Assembly: GCA_021648125.1 (NCBI GenBank)
Contig: JAKITK010000011.1
Coordinates: 1 to 64,000, forward strand
Length of the DNA stretch: 64,000 bases
Direction of reading: 5' to 3'
From: Lysobacterales bacterium
GTDB taxonomy: Bacteria; Pseudomonadota; Gammaproteobacteria; Xanthomonadales; SZUA-36
The position numbers and the translations under genes were made by a program. The notes beneath the pieces are model-generated. The model searched no databases, was not told the origin of the DNA, and was given only the letters and a program-made list of their open reading frames with translations. Every line of letters starts with the position of its first letter. The first letter of the stretch is position 1. Below, in pieces: positions 13,755 to 22,898 of the stretch.

Positions 13755-14960
13755 TCATGCTATTAGCTGGTTAAAACTGAGTATCGGCAACATTACCGCC
13801 AGCACGATCATCAGCACAAAACCCCCAACCAATAAAATTAAAGCCGGCTGTAGCAGCCCTACCAAAGTTTCCGATAAAGCAGTCAGATTTTCTTCCTGAG
13901 TATCTGCCGCACGCGACAGCATGTTGGCCAGTTGCCCGGAACTCTCGCCCACATCAACCAGTCGCAACACCAGTGGTGGAAAGGCTTCGCTGTTACGCAT
14001 CGCCCGACCCAGCGGACTACCTTCAACCACGCTGCGGGTAATTCCGGCTAGTTGTTTGCGTAAGGCATCATTAGGCATGGAACGCACTGCAACCGGTAAC
14101 GCCTCTGCCAGCGGTACCGCACTGGACACCAATAAACTTAGGGTACGGGTAAAACGGGAAGTATTTACCGACCGAATAAACCGCCCCAACAAAGGCAAAC
14201 GCAGGAAAACGCCTTGGATTCGCTGGCGTGCAGCTGGGGTGTTCCATGCGCGATGCAACAAAAACCCCAAGCCCACTAACGCCAGTAAAATATATATCCC
14301 ATAACTGTTAAGCGACTCACTCACACCCATTAACATACGCGTAAGTAGTGGCAACTCATCACCACTTTGAACAAACACCGCAGTGACTTTAGGCACAACC
14401 AAAATCATCATAGCGACTACCACTATGATTGCGACTACTGTGACCACCACAGGATAAATCAAGGTCATTCCCAAACGGCGGGTAATCGACAAGCGTTGCT
14501 CTGCATGATCCGCCAGGCGTTCGAGCACCGCATCCAACTGCCCGGATCGTTCACCGGCATCTACTGAAGATACCAACCAATTGGGAAACTGGCGGGGAAA
14601 GTCCGACATTGCCGTAGCCATAGAACGACCCTCAAGCACGGAAGACCGAATAGCTGCAAGTAACTCTCGGGATGCCGGTCTTTCGCTTTGTTCCGCAACC
14701 GTTGCCAGTGCTTCTTCCAGCGGCAATGAAGCCTGTGTTAGGGTCGCCAACTGGCGCAGGATAAGCACCAATTCATTGGCTGGTAGAGACAAACGACGAC
14801 CTTTGATTTTTCGATCACCATCAACAACCGTTGCCACATCCAGTGGGGTTAAGCCTTTATCACGCAGTTGCTGGCGTAGCTGTCGGGCAGAGTCCGCCTG
14901 GGCGATACCCTTTTGGGTTTTCCCCTGTTGATCGAGTGCCTGCCAGGAATACGCCGACAT
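13755..14960 (-). CDS. gspF: type II secretion inner-membrane platform protein GspF
   Basis: A 401-residue GspF. The N-terminal part (YSWQALDQQGKTQKGIAQAD) is typical; two T2SSF helical-bundle domains contain LRQLATLTQASLPLEEALAT and a second copy around FTRTLSLLVSSAVPLAEAL. Three TM segments lie near 165-190, 215-235 and 375-400. It contacts the GspE ATPase and GspL. The ATG overlaps the gspE stop by one base. Confidence 0.95.
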   Translation of the reverse strand: MSAYSWQALDQQGKTQKGIAQADSARQLRQQLRDKGLTPLDVATVVDGDRKIKGRRLSLPANELVLILRQLATLTQASLPLEEALATVAEQSERPASRELLAAIRSSVLEGRSMATAMSDFPRQFPNWLVSSVDAGERSGQLDAVLERLADHAEQRLSITRRLGMTLIYPVVVTVVAIIVVVAMMILVVPKVTAVFVQSGDELPLLTRMLMGVSESLNSYGIYILLALVGLGFLLHRAWNTPAARQRIQGVFLRLPLLGRFIRSVNTSRFTRTLSLLVSSAVPLAEALPVAVRSMPNDALRKQLAGITRSVVEGSPLGRAMRNSEAFPPLVLRLVDVGESSGQLANMLSRAADTQEENLTALSETLVGLLQPALILLVGGFVLMIVLAVMLPILSFNQLIA

Positions 14961-16429
14961 CAGCTGACCCGGGTCACCCTGACCAGTTCATCCAGACTGG
15001 TAAGCCCAGCTTCTACTTTAGCCCAGCCATCGGCCACAATTGATGGCCATTTTTTACGCGCGTGCTCCAACAAAACAACTTCTGAGGCTTGCTGGTGAAT
15101 CAGTTCGCGCAAATTATCATCTACACCCACTAGCTCATATATTCCGGTACGACCACGGTATGCCTGCTGACCTCTTGGTAAATCTTGCTGTGGTTGCCAG
15201 ATCATACTATCGGGCTTAAAGTCGAGATTAAGCGCATTGAAATCGGCTTCGGTAGCGAGCCGTTGCAAAGAAAACTCCGGATCCAGCTTGCGTACCAGTC
15301 GCTGCGAAATCACACCTAATAAAGAAGATGACAACAAAAAGGGCTCGATACCCATATCATGCAATCGAGTCATCGCCCCTATAGCACTATTGGTATGCAA
15401 TGTGGATAACACCAAATGACCGGTAAGGCTGGCCTGTACGGCAATTTTAGCGGTTTCCAAATCACGAATTTCACCGACCATCACCACATCAGGATCCTGT
15501 CGCAGAATCGCCCGCAGACCACGGGCAAAACTCATATCTACTTTAGAATTAACCTGGGTTTGACCAATGCCATCAATGTAATATTCAATTGGGTCTTCTA
15601 CCGTCATGATATTACGGCTTTGATCATTCAGCCGTGCCAGCGCCGCGTAAAGTGTGGTTGTTTTACCGCTGCCGGTAGGGCCTGTGACCAGTAAAATACC
15701 GTGCGCGCGGTGAATCATTGAATCAACCGCATCCATATGTGGCTGGCGCATACCCAGCTGTGCCAAATCTAAGCGCCCAGCTTGTTTATCCAGCAACCGC
15801 AGCACGACCCTTTCACCGTGACCTGATGGCAGTGTGGATACGCGGATATCAACTGGTCGGCCAGCAACTTTTAAAGAGATTCTGCCATCCTGAGGTAAAC
15901 GTTTTTCAGCAATATCCAGTCGCGACATCACTTTTATCCGCGAAACCAGCAAAGGTGCTAGCTTACGCGGCGGATTCATCACTTCATTGAGTATGCCATC
16001 GACCCGCAGGCGAATAGACAGCCGATTTTCGAAGGGTTCGATATGAATATCAGAAGCGCCTTCTTTAACCGCCTGAGTTAATAGTGCGTTTATTAGGCGG
16101 ATAATCGGCGCATCGTCCTGACTTTCTAGCAGGTCTTCGACCTGGGGGAGTTCATCGACGAGTTTGTCCAGATCCAGATTCTCACCTACATCGGCGGCAA
16201 CCGCACTGGCATCGCCCTGCTGATACAGACTTTCTAATAGTTGTTTGTATTCATCTTCCGGATAAAACTTTAACTCGATGGGGCAAGCTAAAAACCGTCG
16301 CATCTCGGTGATTGCCGCTGATTTACCCGGCTCCCTCACTGCAACTACGGCGGTACCGTCTTCAGCCTGTTCAAGCAAGGTTGCGCCCTGCTGGCGGGCA
16401 AACACATAAGGAGGCCGCAGTAGCGTCAT
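14960..16429 (-). CDS. gspE: type II secretion ATPase GspE
   Basis: A 489-residue secretion ATPase. The N-terminal N1E/N2E-like domain spans about 1-130, followed by the CTE core with SDIHIEP, Walker A GPTGSGKTTTLYAAL (about residue 247), Asp box TVEDPIEYYI, Walker B VVMVGEIRD and His box HLVLSTLHTN. The C-terminal CM subdomain that normally carries a CxxC...CxxC zinc site has no cysteine here: the segment between LVRKLDPEF and YRGRTGIYEL is cysteine-free. It begins 3 bases after gspD. Otherwise it is a standard GspE that powers pseudopilus assembly. Confidence 0.95.
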   Translation of the reverse strand: MTLLRPPYVFARQQGATLLEQAEDGTAVVAVREPGKSAAITEMRRFLACPIELKFYPEDEYKQLLESLYQQGDASAVAADVGENLDLDKLVDELPQVEDLLESQDDAPIIRLINALLTQAVKEGASDIHIEPFENRLSIRLRVDGILNEVMNPPRKLAPLLVSRIKVMSRLDIAEKRLPQDGRISLKVAGRPVDIRVSTLPSGHGERVVLRLLDKQAGRLDLAQLGMRQPHMDAVDSMIHRAHGILLVTGPTGSGKTTTLYAALARLNDQSRNIMTVEDPIEYYIDGIGQTQVNSKVDMSFARGLRAILRQDPDVVMVGEIRDLETAKIAVQASLTGHLVLSTLHTNSAIGAMTRLHDMGIEPFLLSSSLLGVISQRLVRKLDPEFSLQRLATEADFNALNLDFKPDSMIWQPQQDLPRGQQAYRGRTGIYELVGVDDNLRELIHQQASEVVLLEHARKKWPSIVADGWAKVEAGLTSLDELVRVTRVS

Positions 16430-16432
16430 TCC

Positions 16433-18364
16433 TTAGCCGCCTTCAGCGGTATATTCGGGTAAGGGTGCTTGCAGATAGTCAGTTAATTCCGGCAATAATG
16501 GCATCTGTTCTTGCGGGGTTAAACCATCGGATGTGCGTCGTGATTCTATCTGGCGTGCGCGCAGATAATTATACTTTTCGCTGGAAATACGAACACCATC
16601 ATCGTCAAGAATGCGCGGCCGAATAAAAATCATCAGATTGCGTTTAATCGTATTGGTAGTGCGGTTTTTGAACAGCTCGCCCAGAAATGGGATTTTACTT
16701 AAACCGGGAACCGCATCGATGGATTCACGTAATTCATCGGTAATTAACCCGCCAAGCACCAGAATGGAATTATCCGGTACTAAGACCCGGGTTCTTAGGG
16801 TGCGCTTATTGGTCACCAAGTCTACGGCACCAACCACGGAAGATATCGCTGAAAGTTCTTGTGAAATATCTAAAATCACAGAGTCACCCTTGTTGATGTG
16901 TGGGGTGACGGTAAGGCGAATACCAACTTCGGTTCGCTCAATGGTAGTAAATGGATTAACAATGCCATCTTGATCCGACGCCCCAGTATTGGAATATTGG
17001 CCGGTTATAAAGGGTACTTCCTGACCTACATAAATTTCGGCTTCGGCGTTATCCATGCTTACAATTGAGGGAGTAGATAAAACATTGGTGTCAGAATCAG
17101 TGCTCAAGGCAGTTAACAAGGCACCGATACCGATAATTTCTTCGCCGAGAATACTGATGGTGCCAGAGACATAGCCCAGATTAAGGCCAGTGCCTGGGTT
17201 AACCCCGTTACCAAACCCCGAGGCCAGGCCGAGGATGTTATCTCCGCCGGTGCCAAAGTTAGTACCACCAAAGATACCTTCACCACCGCCCAGGTTTTGC
17301 ATGCTTTGCCACTGCACGCCCAGTTCCTTGACCAGTGATTCTGAAACTTCGGCAATGATTGCCTCAACTTGAACCTGGCGACGGCGAATATCCAGTTGCC
17401 GAATCACCGGCATCAGTGAGCGCACCACCGCAGGCGAGCCGGTAATAATCAATGCATTGGTGCCTTCGTGAGCCTGGATGGTTGCCATTTTCTTTTCTGA
17501 CTCGCCGTCCACGGTTGTTACCGTATTTTCAAGCAAGGGCACCAACTCGACGGCACTGGCATATTGCAAATAAACCACACTGGAGCTACCGCCATCTTCC
17601 AGCGGAGTGTCGAGGTGACTAACCAACGCCCGGGTCTTCATACGGAAATCTTTGTCACCGGTAATCAATAAGGTGTTAGTGCGCGAGTCGGCGATCACCG
17701 GATTTTCGCTGCCATACAGTTTCTCAAGTGTGGTTGCCAGAGATACGGCCGATGCATGCTGCAAAACAATAACCTCAACATTTTCATCTGCTGAGCGGTC
17801 AATCCGGTCAACCAGTTTTTGCACTCTTGCAACATTAGCGGCACGATCTGAGACCAGTAATAAGCGCGCATTATCGTGCGCCACCAACTGGGCATTAGGG
17901 GGTAATAAAGGTCGTAATAAAGACAGCAATTCTGAAGGTGGAATATGTTTAACCGCAATAACCCGGGTCACAATTTCATCCGCAAACGAGCCGCTCTTAT
18001 GGCCGCCTTTTTGCATGGCTTTAAGGCTGGGTACAATTTTAATCACATTGCCGTTGTCTACAGCTGCTAGCCCATGTACTTCGAGCACCGAGAGGAAAGC
18101 CGCATAAATACCTTTTTCATCCATCGGCGCATTAGAAATAACCGTTACTTTGCCAGTAACCGAAGGATCCATTATAAAAGTTCGCCCGGTAATTTCTGAA
18201 ACTGTGGCTACCAGAGTCTGGACTTCAGCATCCTGTAAATTTAGGGTGTGTTCCTGCCCGTGGGCATGGAGGCTAAACAGGCTGAGATAGAAAAACAGGC
18301 TGAAAATGCTTGCTTTTAGGCGATTGGTTTTTAAGCGATTGACTTTTAAGCGATTGATTATCAT
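16433..18364 (-). CDS. gspD: type II secretion outer-membrane secretin GspD
   Basis: A 643-residue secretin. A signal peptide (about 1-36) is followed by an N0 domain (LNLQDAEVQTLVATVSEITG), N1-N3 repeats and the C-terminal secretin domain with RRQVQVEAIIAEV, a Gly-rich stretch near residues 350-400, VPFITGQYS and LVLGGLITDE. It ends with the usual FIRPRIL and NYLRARQ helix. It forms the outer-membrane gate of the secreton. The n-region carries three tandem 15-bp repeats giving NRLKV NRLKT NRLKA. It lies between gspC and gspE, the normal order. Confidence 0.96.
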   Translation of the reverse strand: MIINRLKVNRLKTNRLKASIFSLFFYLSLFSLHAHGQEHTLNLQDAEVQTLVATVSEITGRTFIMDPSVTGKVTVISNAPMDEKGIYAAFLSVLEVHGLAAVDNGNVIKIVPSLKAMQKGGHKSGSFADEIVTRVIAVKHIPPSELLSLLRPLLPPNAQLVAHDNARLLLVSDRAANVARVQKLVDRIDRSADENVEVIVLQHASAVSLATTLEKLYGSENPVIADSRTNTLLITGDKDFRMKTRALVSHLDTPLEDGGSSSVVYLQYASAVELVPLLENTVTTVDGESEKKMATIQAHEGTNALIITGSPAVVRSLMPVIRQLDIRRRQVQVEAIIAEVSESLVKELGVQWQSMQNLGGGEGIFGGTNFGTGGDNILGLASGFGNGVNPGTGLNLGYVSGTISILGEEIIGIGALLTALSTDSDTNVLSTPSIVSMDNAEAEIYVGQEVPFITGQYSNTGASDQDGIVNPFTTIERTEVGIRLTVTPHINKGDSVILDISQELSAISSVVGAVDLVTNKRTLRTRVLVPDNSILVLGGLITDELRESIDAVPGLSKIPFLGELFKNRTTNTIKRNLMIFIRPRILDDDGVRISSEKYNYLRARQIESRRTSDGLTPQEQMPLLPELTDYLQAPLPEYTAEGG

Positions 18365-18413
18365 ATTAACTATTAACCATTTGTTTGATTGTTATATTTG
18401 TATAGCCTACAAC

Positions 18414-19277
18414 TCAGGGCGATTGCAGCAAAGACTTCAAATCCGGCTGCAGCATCTGTTTTTGCCCATGCCGTAAAACCTCAAGGCTTAAACTCTCTCC
18501 CTGCATTACTTTACCTATCAAGCTCTCAACGGCCTGTTCATCGTCCAGTTTAACCCCATTTGCGCTGACAATGACATCGCCATTTCGCAGACCGAGCTTA
18601 ACCAACTGGCTGGCATTTCTCCCCAAGTTAATACGGTAACCCCCTGAGGGCACCTTTACCAGACCATAGCTGCTTGCCATGGCCGAAATATTGAGCGCAT
18701 ATCGACTACGGGCAGAAGGCACTGAACTCGCTGCCAACGGAGTTTTGTCAGTAACAGATGCAATGCTTACGGGACTTGCAGAAGAATCTACAGAGAACGA
18801 TTCTGTGCCTGCTGATTGTTGCTCCAGGCGCAGGCGCAGGGTTTCGTATTGACCGTCGCGGAACAAGACTACGCGGTCATAAAATATACCACGAACCTCG
18901 CCACCGCCGGGCAGATCCCTACCTACCCGATAGACGGCTTCCTTACCCTTGCTATTGCGAATAATGGCAAAGCCATCTTGATCCGTTTCTCCGGAGACAA
19001 TTCCTCTGAGTAGTAAATTAAGACTGGTTTCGGGAGCATCTACATAGTGGCTGACCAATTGCTTTTCTTCAAACACACCAAAAAGATGGCGACCGGACAA
19101 TGGCGCATAGGCTGCCCGTTGAACAGCAGACTGTACTTGTGCAACTGCGGCGGGTGGTAATATTGGATCTGCTGGCATCAGGCCAAGCCACAACAGACGA
19201 ATCAACATCCAGGCCACCAGCAGCATTAACAGCGCATTTAGTGGTTGATAAATGTTGTTTAGATTGAAACGATCCAT
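18414..19277 (-). CDS. gspC: type II secretion clamp protein GspC
   Basis: A 287-residue bitopic protein. One TM lies near residues 15-35 (LNALLMLLVAWMLIRLLWLG). The homology region follows (LFGVFEEKQ, LLLRGIVSGETDQDGFAIIR) and binds the GspD N0 domain. A C-terminal PDZ-like domain (about 200-285) includes LGLRNGDVIVSANGVKL. It links the inner-membrane platform to the secretin. First gene of the gspCDEF-ftsEX run; gspG-N are not in the window. Confidence 0.9.
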   Translation of the reverse strand: MDRFNLNNIYQPLNALLMLLVAWMLIRLLWLGLMPADPILPPAAVAQVQSAVQRAAYAPLSGRHLFGVFEEKQLVSHYVDAPETSLNLLLRGIVSGETDQDGFAIIRNSKGKEAVYRVGRDLPGGGEVRGIFYDRVVLFRDGQYETLRLRLEQQSAGTESFSVDSSASPVSIASVTDKTPLAASSVPSARSRYALNISAMASSYGLVKVPSGGYRINLGRNASQLVKLGLRNGDVIVSANGVKLDDEQAVESLIGKVMQGESLSLEVLRHGQKQMLQPDLKSLLQSP

Positions 19278-19386
19278 GTCTGGAATTATACGGTATAAAT
19301 CAGCAATTCAGCGGCCGGAGTCAAAATTTGGGTAAATAATAGCCACCAACACCACTAACCGTCGCATTAACTCCGGATTTTATAGA

Positions 19387-20673
19387 TTAACGCCGTCGAG
19401 ATTGTCCGTGGGAACGACCACCGCTCCTGCCACGATTTCCGGATTTTCCATGCGGACGGGGCTTGCGTGGTAGTGCTGGGGGAATGGTGACTCTGGGTAG
19501 ATTGCTGGTATCAACCTGATTCATTGGAATTCGATAACCAATCAGCTTTTCGATATCCGGCAAATAGATAGCAGAGTTCTCGCAAGCAAAACTAATCGCA
19601 TCGCCCTTAGCGCCCAGGCGCGCGGTCCGCCCTACCCGATGCACATAGTCTGCAGCGATTTGGGGCAGGTCAAAATTAATCACGTGGGTTACATCAGGAA
19701 TATGCAAACCCCGAGCAGCGACATCTGTGGCGGCCAATATCTTCAATTCGCCATCATGAAAGCGGCGCAACAATGTCTGGCGTTTGCGCTGATGTACTCG
19801 ACCAGATATTACCCCAGAACTAAAACCATTAGCGCGCAGTGTGCGATCAACCAAGTCGGCACCAGAACGGGTATTACTGAAGACCATCACATGGGAATCA
19901 TCTTCCATTTCATTTAACAGGTGTACCAGCAATTGTAATTTTTCTGAATTCGCAGGATATATAACCGACTGCACAACATTATCTGCAGTCACTTTTTCAC
20001 CCTCAATTACAATCATTTCCGGGTCGTTCATATAATCATATGCCAACTCGGTTACTTTGAAGCCGAGGGTGGCTGAGAACATCAGGCTTTGGCGACGATC
20101 CGGCTTAGGTAGTCGCCGCAGGATAAAACGAATATCATCGATAAAACCCAGGTCAAACATGCGGTCTGCTTCATCCAGCACCATAACCTCGACACCCGCG
20201 AGAGAATAAACCCCTTGCTTGGCGAAATCGATGACCCGACCCGGAGTACCAATCAGGATATCAACACCAGCCTGTAACGCTGTTCGTTGTTTATCATAAT
20301 CAACCCCGCCGTATGCCAGCCCGAAGCTAAGGCCAGTGTGTTTGCCTAGAGTCACTGCGTCATGGTGAATTTGTAAAGCCAGTTCACGCGTGGGTGCAAT
20401 CATTAGTGCACGAATTTTGTGGGGCTTACCTTCTACAGAAGGTTCAGCTGTTTGAGCCAAAAGCTTATGGAAAGTCGCCAACAGAAAAGCCGCCGTTTTA
20501 CCGGTACCAGTCTGTGCCTGTCCGGCCACATCTTTGCCCGCCAGGGCTATGGGTAGTGTGTCTGCCTGAATTGGAGTGCAATACTCAAATCCTGCGTCTT
20601 TTACACCTGCCAAAATTTCCGGCTGCAGATCAAGGCTATCGAAGCGAATATCAGATAAAGGGTTACTGCTCAT
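19387..20673 (-). CDS. rhlB: DEAD-box ATP-dependent RNA helicase RhlB
   Basis: A 428-residue DEAD-box helicase. The Q motif is FEYCTPIQADTLPI, motif I AQTGTGKTAAF, motif II VLDEADRM, motif III SAT, motif V/VI DVAARGLHIPDV and HRVGRTARLG. The C-terminal tail is basic and Gly/Arg/Ser-rich (GKSGNRGRSGGRSHGQSRRR), for RNA or RNase E contact. Divergence from trxA-rho matches the gammaproteobacterial rhlB locus, which supports RhlB over other paralogues. Confidence 0.9.
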   Translation of the reverse strand: MSSNPLSDIRFDSLDLQPEILAGVKDAGFEYCTPIQADTLPIALAGKDVAGQAQTGTGKTAAFLLATFHKLLAQTAEPSVEGKPHKIRALMIAPTRELALQIHHDAVTLGKHTGLSFGLAYGGVDYDKQRTALQAGVDILIGTPGRVIDFAKQGVYSLAGVEVMVLDEADRMFDLGFIDDIRFILRRLPKPDRRQSLMFSATLGFKVTELAYDYMNDPEMIVIEGEKVTADNVVQSVIYPANSEKLQLLVHLLNEMEDDSHVMVFSNTRSGADLVDRTLRANGFSSGVISGRVHQRKRQTLLRRFHDGELKILAATDVAARGLHIPDVTHVINFDLPQIAADYVHRVGRTARLGAKGDAISFACENSAIYLPDIEKLIGYRIPMNQVDTSNLPRVTIPPALPRKPRPHGKSGNRGRSGGRSHGQSRRR

Positions 20674-20923
20674 ATTTTTCTCATTCTCAGGACCAACCCG
20701 ACTGCCCCTGGCAACCCGTTTGAATCACTATAATTATTAGATACAGAGAAGTTTTATTAAAAACACTTGATTTTCACTTCACTGACCACGATATTAGTAG
20801 GTAGAAATTTTTACCTGTGGAAAGAATACCTCCCATCTGCAAGTTAATTATACTAAACAAACCGGCACTAAATACTCGGCGTCTACAGTACGCCACCAGC
20901 CAATGATACAGCAGGAGAACTCT

Positions 20924-21250
20924 GTGAGCGAAAATATCAAGAATATTACCGAAAATGAATTTGATTCTGAAGTCCTGGGCGCGGATGGTCCAGTACTTGT
21001 GGACTATTGGGCGGAGTGGTGTGGACCGTGCAAAATGATCGCCCCGGTACTGGAAGAACTCGCCAATGACTTCGATGGTAAAATTACCATTACCAAAGTT
21101 GATGTCGATACTAATGCCGCCATCGCCCAAAAATACGGCATCCGTGGCATTCCAACACTAATGATCTTCAAAGATGGTGAAGTGCACTCAACCCGCGTTG
21201 GTGCGGCTACTAAGGGTCAATTAAAAGAATTTATCGAAGCGGCTGTATAG
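20924..21250 (+). CDS. trxA: thioredoxin 1
   Basis: A 108-residue thioredoxin with the active site WAEWCGPCKMIAP, the cis-Pro loop IRGIPTLMIFK and the buried Asp in VLVDYWAEW. GTG 20924 is chosen because it gives the standard 108-residue length and has a GGAG site 7 bases upstream. It is the general disulfide reductant of the cytoplasm. Conserved neighbour of rho. Confidence 0.96.
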   Translation: MSENIKNITENEFDSEVLGADGPVLVDYWAEWCGPCKMIAPVLEELANDFDGKITITKVDVDTNAAIAQKYGIRGIPTLMIFKDGEVHSTRVGAATKGQLKEFIEAAV

Positions 21251-21266
21251 ATCACTCTTTTTAATA

Positions 21267-21295
21267 ATAAGCCTCCGTCAATTACGGAGGCTTAT
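21267..21295. terminator. hairpin downstream of trxA
   Basis: ATAAGCCTCCGT and ACGGAGGCTTAT are perfect 12-bp arms around CAATT, 16 bases after the trxA stop codon. The T-tract is weak, so it may attenuate rather than fully stop transcription into rho. A second GC-rich hairpin, CTGGCGG-AC-CCGCCAG, follows at 21353-21368 in the rho leader. Confidence 0.6.
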
Positions 21296-21482
21296 ATTCA
21301 GTGAGTTTTTCTGGACTGTGACCCACCAACTGTGTTAAATTAACTTGTCTTGCTGGCGGACCCGCCAGATTAGTTTCAAAACTATTCAAAAAAATATAAT
21401 TTAATAAAATAATTCACCCCCAATTGTGCCTGATTTTCAATCGGCCTCAACTTAAACCTATGACACTTAAACAAACAACTTC

Positions 21483-22739
21483 ATGAATCTATCTGATCTA
21501 AAGCAAAAATCCATCTCTGAACTATTCGAAATCGCCACAGAAAGTGGCATTGACAATGTCGGCCGATCCCGCAAACAGGACATTATTTTTAATATCCTCA
21601 AAAAACTCGCGCGTAAAGGTGACGACATTTATGGCGATGGGGTACTTGAAATCCTCCAGGATGGCTTCGGCTTCCTGCGCGGACCCTCCAGTTCTTATCT
21701 TGCAGGCCCAGATGATATCTATGTCTCGCCCAGCCAGATCCGGCGCTTTTCTTTGCGCACCGGCGATATGCTCGAAGGTAAAATCAGGCCGCCTAAAGAC
21801 AGTGAGCGGTATTTTGCGCTGCTTAAGGTCGAAAAACTTAATTATGAAACACCCGATAAAGCCAAACATAAAGTTCTGTTTGAAAACCTGACCCCTGAAT
21901 TCCCGCGCAAACAGTTAATTCTGGAACGCGGGAACGGTTCAACCGAAGATATTACTTCACGCATTATTGATTTGATGTCACCGATTGGTAAAGGTCAGCG
22001 TGGCTTGGTTGTTTCACCTCCAAAAGCTGGTAAAACTTTAATGCTGCAAAACATTGCTGCCAGCATTCGAGCCAACAGCCCCGATTGCAAAATGTTTATC
22101 CTACTGATTGATGAGCGTCCGGAAGAAGTCACAGAAATGATGCGCTCGGTGGATGCTGAAGTGATTTCCTCTACATTTGATGAACCAGCAACCCGCCATG
22201 TGCAGGTAGCCGAAATGGTTATCGAACGCGCTAAGCGCCTGGTTGAACACAAACATGATGTAGTAATCCTGCTGGACTCCATAACCCGCCTAGCGCGTGC
22301 CTATAACACGGTGGCGCCCTCTTCCGGCAAGGTACTCACCGGTGGTGTAGATGCCAACGCCCTGCAACGCCCGAAACGCTTCTTCGGTGCCGCAAGAAAT
22401 GTCGTAGAAGGTGGTTCATTAACCATTATCGCCACGGCTTTAGTAGATACCGGTTCGCGTATGGATGAGGTCATTTATGAAGAATTTAAAGGCACCGGTA
22501 ACATGGAAGTACACCTAAGCCGGCGTATTTCCGAAAAACGCGTGTTCCCTGCTATCGACATCAATAAATCCGGTACTCGCCGCGAAGAATTAATGATTGA
22601 TCAGGATCTGATTCAAAAGGTCTGGATTCTGCGCAAAGTATTACACCCGATGGATGAAATTCAGGCGATTGAATTTGTGTTGGATAAGATGAAAGCGACT
22701 AAAACCAATGATGAATTCTTTAACTTTATGAAGCGTTAG
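21483..22739 (+). CDS. rho: transcription termination factor Rho
   Basis: A 418-residue Rho. It has an N-terminal helix bundle ([18 protein letters not shown]), the cold-shock-like RNA-binding domain with DGFGFLRGP and [13 protein letters not shown], and the RecA-type motor with [12 protein letters not shown] (Walker A), [16 protein letters not shown] (Walker B) and the R-loop [15 protein letters not shown] 232-base leader with two hairpins precedes it; rho is commonly autoregulated through such leaders. It is the usual trxA neighbour. Confidence 0.98.
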   Translation: MNLSDLKQKSISELFEIATESGIDNVGRSRKQDIIFNILKKLARKGDDIYGDGVLEILQDGFGFLRGPSSSYLAGPDDIYVSPSQIRRFSLRTGDMLEGKIRPPKDSERYFALLKVEKLNYETPDKAKHKVLFENLTPEFPRKQLILERGNGSTEDITSRIIDLMSPIGKGQRGLVVSPPKAGKTLMLQNIAASIRANSPDCKMFILLIDERPEEVTEMMRSVDAEVISSTFDEPATRHVQVAEMVIERAKRLVEHKHDVVILLDSITRLARAYNTVAPSSGKVLTGGVDANALQRPKRFFGAARNVVEGGSLTIIATALVDTGSRMDEVIYEEFKGTGNMEVHLSRRISEKRVFPAIDINKSGTRREELMIDQDLIQKVWILRKVLHPMDEIQAIEFVLDKMKATKTNDEFFNFMKR

Positions 22740-22755
22740 TAGTTCACATTCATAA

Positions 22756-22791
22756 CATTAAAAAACCCGGTCAATGCCGGGTTTTTTAATG
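22756..22791. terminator. strong rho-independent terminator after rho
   Basis: A perfect 15-bp inverted repeat (CATTAAAAAACCCGG, loop TCAATG, mirror arm ending TTTTTTAATG) sits 17 bases after the rho stop. A and T tracts make it bidirectional. Confidence 0.85.
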
Positions 22792-22863
22792 TTTGGAGAC
22801 AGTACCTTAAAATACCGTCCCCTTTACTGCCCTTTGGCAACAAACTACTTATACCTCAGTGAG

Positions 22864-22892
22864 AAACCCGGGGTCAGATTGACCCCGGGTTT
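22864..22892. terminator. second hairpin between rho and the giant gene
   Basis: AAACCCGGGGTC, loop AGATT, GACCCCGGGTTT: a perfect 12-bp GC-rich stem 7 bases after the stop codon of the minus-strand giant gene. It probably terminates that convergent gene. Confidence 0.65.
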
Positions 22893-22898
22893 ATCTTA

